Made by a program: the position numbers and the translations under genes. The notes beneath the pieces are model-generated. The model had not been told where the DNA came from, searched no databases, and saw only the letters and a program-made list of their open reading frames with translations. DNA of 64,000 bases, from positions 124,001-188,000 of the forward strand of contig CBDCLS010000005.1 of assembly GCA_965218775.1 (NCBI GenBank), given 5' to 3'. Positions 36,115 to 44,307 of the stretch are shown in pieces; position 1 is the first letter of the stretch, and each line of letters starts with the position of its first letter. Source of the DNA: CAUZIZ01 sp965218775 (GTDB lineage: Bacteria > Acidobacteriota > UBA6911 > RPQK01 > JAJDTT01).

Positions 36115-36830
36115 CGCCAGCGCTCCTCCTGGGACCTTTTCTCCTGCTCAGGCTTTGGCCAGTTTGCAGGACAGTGTACAAGGACTGCCTTGGGAAGATC
36201 GTCGCCTGGGCAGGATTCCCATAGCATACCTTAGTACACTGGAACACTGCTGTCCGGTTAAAGCATCTAGATATCGTTTCAACATGCTTATAATCATTGA
36301 TTGAGAAGGAAAACAAGCTGGAATCGATTTCCGCTGAGACTTCCGCTGTCTTCCCTCTCGTGTGGGATCGGATCGACTTTGGGATCGAGGGAGGGGAAAT
36401 GGGTTTGATCAACATCAAGCGAGGTCAATCCCAACGGGATTGCGTCTTCCAGCCCAGGGTTTCCGAACCCTGGGTAATAGGATTGCCTCTTTAGAATCAA
36501 CCCTCCTATGAGACCGCTTTTGTCAAGCACTAAATTTTTCAGGCTCGATCCGGGCACACTTCTCCTTTCCTCCCGAGGGAGTCCATAAGCGCGGTTGTCG
36601 GAATCGGCTCAGAGCTATCATCGCGTCGGCCGTTGGGTGATTCTTCCGTCCTCCCCGCTGGGGAGAAGACCACCTCCTATTCGTGTCGGTCTCTCGGAGC
36701 GACACGCGATACTGTTTACGTCCAGTAGGACGACTGTTGCCAACGGTTGCCTTTCAGCGACCCCCTCTGTAAGACGGTGGTCGGTGCCACCCGGGTTGTT
36801 CAACGGGCCGCCGAAAACCGGCGAACGATC
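36115..36830. other. Intergenic region: element A ends, REP-like hairpins, possible IS110 right end
   Basis: CAGTGTACAAGG (36172-36183) and CCTTAGTACACTGGAAC (36229-36245) look like outward-facing ends of two element A relics. CTGTCCGGTTAA at 36250-36261 has an inverted mate at 43904-43915. Two small hairpins follow: AATCCCAACGGGATT (36427-36441) and CCCAGGGTTTCCGAACCCTG (starting 36454). The stretch 36590-36830 has several stem-forming strings (CTCCCCGCTGGGGAG; GTGTCG with CGACAC) and may be the right end of the IS110-like element, cut off from it by the IS1380 insertion. No gene seen. Confidence 0.45.
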
Positions 36831-37309
36831 GTAGCCCGGATTTCTCAAAGACAAGAAAAAGCAGTCAGCTCTATGTGATATAAAGTCTTTGTTATCAGAT
36901 ACTTAATAATCACAAGGAGCTGACTACTATGACCACAGAGTGTATCGCTTCCAAGCTGGAGTTTCAAGAGCTAGAAGGGCGCCGAGTCGAGGCAGAATTC
37001 AATGGGGGGCAGATCACCTCAGACTCCGGGGGGTTGCTGTTACGGGAGGTGGAGAGCCGCTATGGGTTCATTAGCCCGGATTTCTCAAAGACAAGAAAAA
37101 GCAGTCAGCTCTATGTGATATAAAGTCTTTGTTATCAGATACTTAATAATCACAAGGAGCTGACTACTATGACCACAGAGTGTATCGCTTCCAAGCTGGA
37201 GTTTCAAGAGCTAGAAGGGCGCCGAGTCGAGGCAGAATTCAATGGGGGGCAGATCACCTCAGACTCCGGGGGGTTGCTGTTACGGGAGGTGGAGAGCCGC
37301 TATGGGTTC

Positions 37310-39074
37310 GAGGGTGTCGTAAAAGTTCACGTGGCGACCGGGAGTAAGTGGGGCGACACTTTGTCGTGCGGCTATGCCGAAAAACACAAGGAGAGGCGCT
37401 GCAGACGCTGGAAAAGGCCGATCGGCGCATGTAGGAGCCTCCAAAAAGCGCTAAATAGGACGGACGGGGTCAGGGCAATCAGCCGTCGGAGGTTGTGGGC
37501 GCTGGCATGAAGGGCAAACTCCAGACCGACATTCTTCAACCCTCTCCGCTTGAACCGATGTAATCCTTGGATCCCTTTCAGTTCGCTGAAGACGGGCTCC
37601 ACCATCTGTTTGCGCTGACGATAGGCCTCTTGAGCCCGGGGCTGGCGCATCACTTCCCGCTCCGCATCCTTGATCTCCTCATCCTCATAGCGTTTGACCG
37701 TTCGACCTTTCCGACTGCTGGTGCACTGGCTCCTCAACCCGCAACTCTCACAGGGGGCTCCTCCGTAGCGCACATACCGCTTGCCCCCATCGCTGCCCTT
37801 TTGGACCGGGTGCAGTTTCTGTCCCGCCGGACAGTGATAACGATCTTCCCACTCCTCGTAGCGAAAGGCCGCTTTAGCCAAGCACTTCGTCGACTTCTTC
37901 TCCCAACCCACTCGGGGGCTCGATCCCTCAGGACAAAGCACATCCTCCACCCCTTCTTCTAGGGCCGTCTCCAGCGCTTGCCCCGAGAAAAACCCCGCAT
38001 CCATCAACAGTTGTTGGATCGCTCCACCCACCCGCTTGCCTTGCTGCAACAGCGCTTGCAGCACCCCCGTCTCCGAGGAGGGATCCACCGCCTGGGCCAC
38101 TATAATGCGATCCTGGTTGGCCAAGACCACCCCCTTGTAGCTGGCGGCCTTCGCTTTGTTCTTCAGGGGCTGGATCACCGCCTCCGGTTCACTCGGACTC
38201 ACGGCCGTATGCTCCGTGCTCTTGCGTTGCGCCTGCCGCGCCGCCACCCGCTCGCGTACCGCTTGCGCCACTTCCTCCGCTTGCTTGGCCTGACGCGCCA
38301 ATTGCTCGTTCTTCGGATCCGCTTCTGCCCGACGACGCTTTTCCGCCGCGGCCGCTTCGGCCGCCTCCTTCTTCACCCGTCGGTAACGCGAGGCCGCCGC
38401 CTGTACCACCGTGCCGTCGGCCGCCAAACTCACGCCCTCCTTCTTCCCCTTGTCCTTGTCCTTCCCAGTCCTTTTCAACACTTCCTGGGTCAGCTCCACA
38501 AAGAACTCTTCCCTCAGCCTCTCCCCGTGTTCATTGATAAAGCGGCCGATGACCGAGTGATCCGGCGTGATCCCCCCCGTGAACCACCAGCAACGGGTAT
38601 CCACCCGGGCCAGGGTTTCCAGCTGACGCAGCGATCCCTTGCCCTCCAGAATCCCGAACAGAATCAATCCCACCAGCGCTGCCGGATGGTACGGCCGTCT
38701 CCCTCCCCCTCGGTACTTCGCTTCAAAGGCCTCCCACGACAAACTCCGGATCACCTCCCGAGCCACAAAGACCCACGTCTGCGACATCTTCACCAGAAAC
38801 TCTGCAAGACTCTCATCGCCGATCAAGATCCCCCGCGGGGAGGGATCTTCGAATTGTTTCGCCCCGGGCCGCTTCCTTTTCCGGCGCTTCCCCTGGCCTT
38901 CCTTCTCATTCATCCCTCGAAAGAGCCCCCATTGGCCGCTCGAATCGATCTTGACCACCGGTCGTTTAATTGCTTGCTCCATCCCCCCTATTTTCGCAGC
39001 CTACTCCGACTCTTCTTTGCTAGCCTGGGAGGATTCTTAGTACTGATTTGAAACGGGTCTTTTACGACACCCTC
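37310..39074 (-). mobile_element. IS1182-like element (1765 bp) inside the inner IS1380-like element
   Basis: Ends GAGGGTGTCGTAAAAG and the inverted CTTTTACGACACCCTC. A 5-bp target duplicate GGTTC is at 37305-37309 and 39075-39079; the uninterrupted target is visible in the outer copy at 37065-37069. Carries one intact transposase. Confidence 0.92.
37372..38982 (-). CDS. IS1182-family transposase
   Basis: 536 residues. The N-terminal DUF772-type part (YHPAALVGLILFGILEGKGSLRQLETLARVDTRCWWFTGG, DHSVIGRF) leads to VSLAADGTVVQAAASRYR (first Asp), a long Lys/Arg/Ala-rich coiled segment (about 215-280), LLMDAGFFSGQALE (second Asp), a Cys-rich CPAGQKLHP / GGAPCESCGLRSQC zinc-like segment and the C-terminal QRKQMVEPVFSELKGIQGLHRFKRRG (Glu). 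All typical of IS1182. The gene is complete and probably active. Confidence 0.92.
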   Translation of the reverse strand: MEQAIKRPVVKIDSSGQWGLFRGMNEKEGQGKRRKRKRPGAKQFEDPSPRGILIGDESLAEFLVKMSQTWVFVAREVIRSLSWEAFEAKYRGGGRRPYHPAALVGLILFGILEGKGSLRQLETLARVDTRCWWFTGGITPDHSVIGRFINEHGERLREEFFVELTQEVLKRTGKDKDKGKKEGVSLAADGTVVQAAASRYRRVKKEAAEAAAAEKRRRAEADPKNEQLARQAKQAEEVAQAVRERVAARQAQRKSTEHTAVSPSEPEAVIQPLKNKAKAASYKGVVLANQDRIIVAQAVDPSSETGVLQALLQQGKRVGGAIQQLLMDAGFFSGQALETALEEGVEDVLCPEGSSPRVGWEKKSTKCLAKAAFRYEEWEDRYHCPAGQKLHPVQKGSDGGKRYVRYGGAPCESCGLRSQCTSSRKGRTVKRYEDEEIKDAEREVMRQPRAQEAYRQRKQMVEPVFSELKGIQGLHRFKRRGLKNVGLEFALHASAHNLRRLIALTPSVLFSAFWRLLHAPIGLFQRLQRLSLCFSA

Positions 39075-42049
39075 GGTTCATTAGCGGCTTGGCCGCCTGC
39101 TTTGGGGACCGGCGCGATCCTCGCTTCACCGAGTTCAGTGTGGAGGAACTGGTGGGGCAGCGGATTTACGGACTGGCCCTAGGCTATGAGGATGTCAACG
39201 ATCATGAGGAGCTCCGGGCAGATCCGCTGATGGCGGTGTTGGTCGGCAAGGAAGATCCCTTGGGGAGGGATCGGCGAGCGGAAGCGGATCGAGGCAAGGC
39301 GTGTGCGGGCAAGAGCACCCTCAATCGTTTGGAGTTGTCCTCGGTGACGCAGGATAAATATCGCAAGACGCCGGTGGATGAAGCCGCGGTCGAAGCGTTT
39401 TTGGTGGAGCAGTTCATTCGGGTGCGAGGCGGGAAACCGAAGGAGTTGGTCTTGGACCTGGATGCGACGGATGATCCGCTGCACGGAGAACAGGAGGGTC
39501 GTTTCTACCATGGCTACTACCGGTGTTACTGCTACCTGCCGCTGTATGTGTTTTGCGAGGGGTATGTGCTGGGGGCCAAGCTGCGGGTGTCGAACCTGGA
39601 TGGCTCCGAAGGAGCGGTCCAGGAGATGGAGCGGATGGTGGGACAACTGCGGGCGAAGTGGCCGAAGGTCCGCATTACTCTGCGGGCGGACAGCAGCTTT
39701 GCCCGCGAGGCGTTGATGAAATGGTGTGAGGAGCATCGAGTGGATTACGTCTTCGGTCTGGCCCGCAATCAGCGCTTAGAGGGGGCCCTGGAGTCCGAGT
39801 TGGAACAGGCCCAGGCACTGCAACAAGCCAACGGCAGCAGCGCCCGAGTCTACAAGGACTTTCGTTACCAGACGCGCAAAAGCTGGAGTCAAGAGCGGCG
39901 AGTGGTGGGCAAGGCCGAGTACACGGGTAAGGGATCCAATCCCCGCTTTGTCGTCACCTCGCTGGGAGCGAAGCGGTGGCCCGCCCAAAAGCTGTACGAG
40001 GAGCTGTACTGCGCGCGAGGGGAAGCGGAGAATCGGATTAAGGAGCAGCAGCTAGAGCTGTTTGCCGATCGGACCTCGACGCACCGCATGAAGAGCAATC
40101 AGCTGCGCCTGTGGTTTTCCTCGGTGGCTTACAATCTGCTGCACACGCTCAGGTGTGTCGCTTTGAAGGGGACCCAGTGGGCGAAGGCGCAATGCCAGAC
40201 GATTCGCCTCAAACTGTTGAAGATAGGAGGCCAGATTCGGGTCAGTGTCCGACGGGTGAGCTTGTCGCTGAGCGAGGGTTATCCTTACCAAACACTCTAC
40301 GCCCAAACCTTGGCCCAGCTTCAACAGCTCGGCTGAGCGGAGGCAAACCGGAAATCCCAACCATCTGCAACTGAGGCGGCTGAGGTGTGTCTGAAAAACC
40401 GGTTTTCCGCCTTCAACATAGGTGTCACCAAGCTCTCGCACTCTACAGTGCCCTCAACTGAGACTTCGGCTCAAACCAGAGTCGAAAAATCGACTAAAAT
40501 CAGCCTTTCTGCTTTCACTATGAGAAATCCGGGTTAGCGGCTTGGCCGCCTGCTTTGGGGACCGGCGCGATCCTCGCTTCACCGAGTTCAGTGTGGAGGA
40601 ACTGGTGGGGCAGCGGATTTACGGACTGGCCCTAGGCTATGAGGATGTCAACGATCATGAGGAGCTCCGGGCAGATCCGCTGATGGCGGTGTTGGTCGGC
40701 AAGGAAGATCCCTTGGGGAGGGATCGGCGAGCGGAAGCGGATCGAGGCAAGGCGTGTGCGGGCAAGAGCACCCTCAATCGTTTGGAGTTGTCCTCGGTGA
40801 CGCAGGATAAATATCGCAAGACGCCGGTGGATGAAGCCGCGGTCGAAGCGTTTTTGGTGGAGCAGTTCATTCGGGTGCGAGGCGGGAAACCGAAGGAGTT
40901 GGTCTTGGACCTGGATGCGACGGATGATCCGCTGCACGGAGAACAGGAGGGTCGTTTCTACCATGGCTACTACCGGTGTTACTGCTACCTGCCGCTGTAT
41001 GTGTTTTGCGAGGGGTATGTGCTGGGGGCCAAGCTGCGGGTGTCGAACCTGGATGGCTCCGAAGGAGCGGTCCAGGAGATGGAGCGGATGGTGGGACAAC
41101 TGCGGGCGAAGTGGCCGAAGGTCCGCATTACTCTGCGGGCGGACAGCAGCTTTGCCCGCGAGGCGTTGATGAAATGGTGTGAGGAGCATCGAGTGGATTA
41201 CGTCTTCGGTCTGGCCCGCAATCAGCGCTTAGAGGGGGCCCTGGAGTCCGAGTTGGAACAGGCCCAGGCACTGCAACAAGCCAACGGCAGCAGCGCCCGA
41301 GTCTACAAGGACTTTCGTTACCAGACGCGCAAAAGCTGGAGTCAAGAGCGGCGAGTGGTGGGCAAGGCCGAGTACACGGGTAAGGGATCCAATCCCCGCT
41401 TTGTCGTCACCTCGCTGGGAGCGAAGCGGTGGCCCGCCCAAAAGCTGTACGAGGAGCTGTACTGCGCGCGAGGGGAAGCGGAGAATCGGATTAAGGAGCA
41501 GCAGCTAGAGCTGTTTGCCGATCGGACCTCGACGCACCGCATGAAGAGCAATCAGCTGCGCCTGTGGTTTTCCTCGGTGGCTTACAATCTGCTGCACACG
41601 CTCAGGTGTGTCGCTTTGAAGGGGACCCAGTGGGCGAAGGCGCAATGCCAGACGATTCGCCTCAAACTGTTGAAGATAGGAGGCCAGATTCGGGTCAGTG
41701 TCCGACGGGTGAGCTTGTCGCTGAGCGAGGGTTATCCTTACCAAACACTCTACGCCCAAACCTTGGCCCAGCTTCAACAGCTCGGCTGAGCGGAGGCAAA
41801 CCGGAAATCCCAACCATCTGCAACTGAGGCGGCTGAGGTGTGTCTGAAAAACCGGTTTTCCGCCTTCAACATAGGTGTCACCAAGCTCTCGCACTCTACA
41901 GTGCCCTCAACTGAGACTTCGGCTCAAACCAGAGTCGAAAAATCGACTAAAATCAGCCTTTCTGCTTTCACTATGAGAAATCCGGGGTAGCGGTGAATCG
42001 GTTCGGTTTGCCTCCTTCCTTTTGCTGGACGGTCCAGGATGTGATCGAC

Positions 42050-43204
42050 CTAGAACCGCAGGTCCGTCTTCAAAACCGCTCCCGGCGGAATCACTCCATA
42101 TTGGCGGTAGCGCCAGAGCTGAATCAGCAGCCGTCTGGTCAGCGCCACGATGCCCACCTTTCGAGCGCGGACGCCGCCCGCGGCGAAGCGTCGGACAAAC
42201 CACTGAGTGAGCTCACTCTGGGGCTGGTAGCGAACCCACATCCAACCCAGTTCCACGGCGACCGAACGCACCCAGCAGATCCCGGACTTACTGATACCCT
42301 GTTCGCGACTGACGTCCCCGCTTTGGTAGGGAGAGGGCACCAATCCCACCAGGGCTCCCAGCGATTTGGGGGTTTGGATCTGCCGCCAAGCGAAGAGCTC
42401 ATGTTCGAGAATCCAGGAGCTCTGTAAGCCCACCGCCTTGAGCCGCATCAGATGGCGAACCCCGCGGATGCTCTCCCGCTCGCTGTGGCGAAGCCACTGC
42501 CGCCGCTGAATCTCGATCTGATCGATTTCCCCCTCGACGTAGTCCAACTGTCGAGACGATTCTGCGAGTCGTTTGCGTAGGCCCTCGCGCAGCGGTTGCT
42601 GCTGCCAATCGCGCAGCTCCTGCAGCTGCTCCCGCAAGCCCCGACTGATCTGGGGCAGACGGATCCCCTGGGTGGCGAGCAGCCCTCGGATTCGGTTGAC
42701 GACCCGAGTCCGAGCGTTCTTGAGCCCTTTGAGGCTGCGATGCAGATGGCGGTCATCTTCCTGTTCGGGGGTGGGAACCCGCAAACTCGAGAAGACCTTC
42801 TCCTCCCCCAGGTGGTAACGCACCAGCAGACGCAAGAGTTGGCCCACGTCGATGCCGTCGCTCTTGGCCCGCCGGGCCCGGCGCGGAACTTCGATCGAGG
42901 ACGAGTCGATGATTTGATTCTCCACCCCCTGGCACTGCAGCCACCGGTGCACCCAGAAACCGTCCCGGCCCGCTTCGTAACAGCTGCGGACCGCCGTCTC
43001 GGCGGCCAGACCGAATCGGCCTTTGGCCGCCTCCAAGGCGGCTTTCAAGGCCTGCTCGTCGCCCGCGTTGATACTTCGCCGATAGGGCTTTTCTCGGAGG
43101 CTGGGGGCGAAGGCCAACAGCCATTTCTCAGCCGACAGCTCCAGGGCCAGGTGCAAGTGCACCGCCTCGGGGTTATACTCGGGCACAGGGTTTGCTTTGG
43201 TCAT
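42050..43204 (-). CDS. IS110-family transposase (DEDD/Ser recombinase type)
   Basis: 384 residues. The N-terminal RuvC-like DEDD domain includes HLALELSAEKWLLAF, AVRSCYEAGRDGFWVHRWL, VENQIIDSSSIEVPRRARRAKSDGIDVGQLLRLLVRY. The C-terminal Transposase_20 part has KAVGLQSSWILEHELF and LGALVGLVPSPYQSGDVSREQGISKSGICWVRSVAVELGW, with the conserved serine. Such recombinases are guided by a bridge RNA encoded in the non-coding end of the element. The gene is intact. Confidence 0.9.
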   Translation of the reverse strand: MTKANPVPEYNPEAVHLHLALELSAEKWLLAFAPSLREKPYRRSINAGDEQALKAALEAAKGRFGLAAETAVRSCYEAGRDGFWVHRWLQCQGVENQIIDSSSIEVPRRARRAKSDGIDVGQLLRLLVRYHLGEEKVFSSLRVPTPEQEDDRHLHRSLKGLKNARTRVVNRIRGLLATQGIRLPQISRGLREQLQELRDWQQQPLREGLRKRLAESSRQLDYVEGEIDQIEIQRRQWLRHSERESIRGVRHLMRLKAVGLQSSWILEHELFAWRQIQTPKSLGALVGLVPSPYQSGDVSREQGISKSGICWVRSVAVELGWMWVRYQPQSELTQWFVRRFAAGGVRARKVGIVALTRRLLIQLWRYRQYGVIPPGAVLKTDLRF

Positions 43205-43336
43205 GTCTGCGTCTCCTTTTCACAATTACGGGTTGATGAAAACTTAACAGGACGAAGCTTAACCAAAGCGGACCCCTTTCGTCTTCCTAGTCTGTTGCCT
43301 CACGCTACCCCCGTGTGGATCGCTAGATCCAGACTA

Positions 43337-43477
43337 GGGCTTGGTCTTCATGAACCCCCGCTTTAAGAGGAGACGGAGGATGGCTGTCACCCGCAGGGGC
43401 GTAACGCAGTGGAGCAGTCCGCAGGACTTGACTGCCGTCCTTCGTCTCCTCTATCTGCCTCGCTCAAGACCAAGCCC
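43337..43477 (-). ncRNA. Candidate bridge RNA of the IS110-like element
   Basis: GGGCTTGGTCTT (43337-43348) pairs exactly with AAGACCAAGCCC (43466-43477). Inside, 43366-43389 and 43429-43452 (AGAGGAGACGGAGGATGGCT and its mate) form a 24-bp stem with a few mismatches. Between the two stems is an asymmetric internal loop (17 and 13 bases), and a 39-base apical region contains further small stems. The location, about 130 bp upstream of the transposase start, and the long stem with internal loops, fit bridge RNAs that carry donor and target loops. Function inferred from position and fold only. Confidence 0.4.
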
Positions 43478-43540
43478 GGCCTCGACCGCCTCCTACATAG
43501 TATCTGTAGGGGTTGCGGCCCTCCGTGAGCCCATTGAAAA

Positions 43541-44085
43541 GTAATGCTTCTAGATAGATCCTGCCACAACTCCTTCAGAGTTGGATCCTCGGGGGGCGTC
43601 TGTTCCCCAGGGTTCGGAAACCCTGGGCTAGACGCCGGAATCCCTTCAGGATTCACCGACTTCCTGGGCACCGAAGCCAGGTCCAAAGTGATGCTAAAGA
43701 CATACGGAAACCCTGGGATGAAATACGGAATCCCTTCAGGATTCACCTCCTTCGTATGCCCTCAGGGCGCCATCACTCCAGAAGTTGACGCCAATTTTCA
43801 AAATCACCCCGTTCGAGAAACTCCTGATTCTTCAACCACTTAGGCATTGGGACTTGCAAGGCCAAGTAGGTCACATCGCTAACCACTTGATATCATTTGA
43901 CTTTTAACCGGACAGTAGTGACCGCATTTCATAGGATTTGAAGAAGCCTTTTATGTGAAGGCTTTTCCGTCGGATACTCGTCCAGCAGGTCCACGAACAG
44001 ATAGGAGACAACTCATGCCGCCTGTCCGGTCTGGGGGATCCGATGGACTCTCAGGCGATAGTCTTTCTGCCGGCCACTCAAGGTG
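43541..44085. other. Intergenic region with REP-like hairpins and gene tail remnants
   Basis: Three small palindromes are AACTCCTTCAGAGTT (43569), CCCAGGGTTCGGAAACCCTG (43606) and GAATCCCTTCAGGATTC (43638 and again 43728). They resemble the pair at 36.4 kb and the one at 45.8 kb. TTAACCGGACAG at 43904-43915 is the inverted partner of 36250-36261. On the minus strand a short frame ending in MPKWLKNQEFLERGDFENW followed by RQLLE and a stop lies near 43770-43890, source unknown. No complete gene. Confidence 0.45.
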
Positions 44086-44114
44086 TTGCAGCCACTCCAA
44101 AGGGCTGCTATACT
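44086..44114 (+). promoter_or_regulatory. Sigma70-type promoter before the 44.3-kb propeller gene
   Basis: TTGCAG (44086-44091), 17-bp spacer, TATACT (44109-44114). Transcription would start near 44121 and cover the small frame at 44134 and the gene at 44304. Confidence 0.5.
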
Positions 44115-44133
44115 GCGCTAGTTTCCTAATAAG

Positions 44134-44307
44134 TTGAACACGAAGGAATTCTTACGGCTTACTCTACCTTTACCCAGTCTCACGATCCTGGTGATTCTGA
44201 CCGGGATCACAACTTTTTCGACCGCTGCCGAGATGATTTCGATGACGATGCTCTTCGTGTTGCCGAAGAGTGAGTACGTCACCACACAGGACCGCTATCA
44301 CCGATGA
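44134..44307 (+). CDS. Small ORF with signal-like segment, coupled to the propeller gene
   Basis: From TTG 44134 a 57-codon frame reads MNTKEFLRLTLPLPSLTILV, then ILTGITTFSTAAE and a further short stretch, ending in TGA at 44305-44307 that overlaps the next ATG (ATGA). The hydrophobic part looks like a signal peptide with a TAA/E cleavage region. It may be the 5' remnant of another secreted-protein gene now acting as leader, or chance. The good promoter just upstream favours translation. Confidence 0.3.
   Translation: MNTKEFLRLTLPLPSLTILVILTGITTFSTAAEMISMTMLFVLPKSEYVTTQDRYHR

Larger units (their letters stand above)
37169..40336 (+). pseudogene. IS1380-family transposase of the inner copy, interrupted
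   Basis: Bases 37169-37309 and 39080-40336 join to the same 465-codon frame as the outer copy. The protein parts that can be compared are identical to the outer copy, so the second insertion is recent. The long downstream frame (from 39089) lacks the first 50 residues, including the N-terminal DNA-binding part. Confidence 0.88.
37075..40533 (+). mobile_element. Inner IS1380-like element, itself split by an IS1182-like element (TTAG duplicate)
   Basis: Inserted in the outer copy at TTAG (37071-37074 and 40534-40537). Same CCCGGATTTCTC ends. Without the IS1182-like insert and its 5-bp duplicate it is 1689 bp, exactly the length of the outer copy. The gene lies in the same orientation as the outer one. 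Confidence 0.9.
36929..41789 (+). pseudogene. IS1380-family transposase of the outer copy, interrupted
   Basis: The first 146 bases of the gene are at 36929-37074 (MTTECIASKLEFQELEGRRV, GGQITSDSGGLLLREVE) and the remainder at 40538-41789. Joined without the inner element, the frame gives 465 residues without a stop: ACFGDRRDPRFTEFSVEELVGQRIYGLALGYEDVNDHEELR, the DLDATDDPLHGEQEG block (first Asp), TLRADSSFAREAL (second Asp) and a C-terminal ENRIKEQQLELFADRTS region (Glu), as expected of IS1380. The split makes this copy inactive in place. Confidence 0.88.
36835..41986 (+). mobile_element. Outer IS1380-like element, split by a second copy (GTAG target duplicate)
   Basis: Ends CCCGGATTTCTC and inverted GAGAAATCCGGG, flanked by GTAG at 36831-36834 and 41987-41990. 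Its own sequence is 36835-37074 plus 40538-41986, 1689 bp in total; the rest is the inner element. The inner and outer copies give identical proteins. Confidence 0.9.
41991..43540 (-). mobile_element. IS110-like element (right end uncertain, possibly continuing before 36831)
   Basis: The coding gene is at 42050-43204 on the minus strand. IS110 elements lack true inverted repeats, so ends cannot be fixed. The outer IS1380-like element begins 63 bp downstream of the gene's stop, so the downstream end of this element may continue at 36830 and below. The upstream side (43205-43540) contains a long structured stem described separately. Confidence 0.6.

Noticed and set aside
36835..37309. Exact tandem repeat of about 240 bp, suspected assembly duplication
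   Set aside because: The matching second duplication at 40538-41986 and the TTAG and GTAG target duplicates are fully explained by one IS1380-like element inserted in another. An assembly error would not create target duplicates.
37978..39051. A 357-codon plus-strand frame
   Set aside because: It is the antisense shadow of the IS1182-family transposase; composition is Leu/Arg/Pro/His-rich as expected for an antisense frame.
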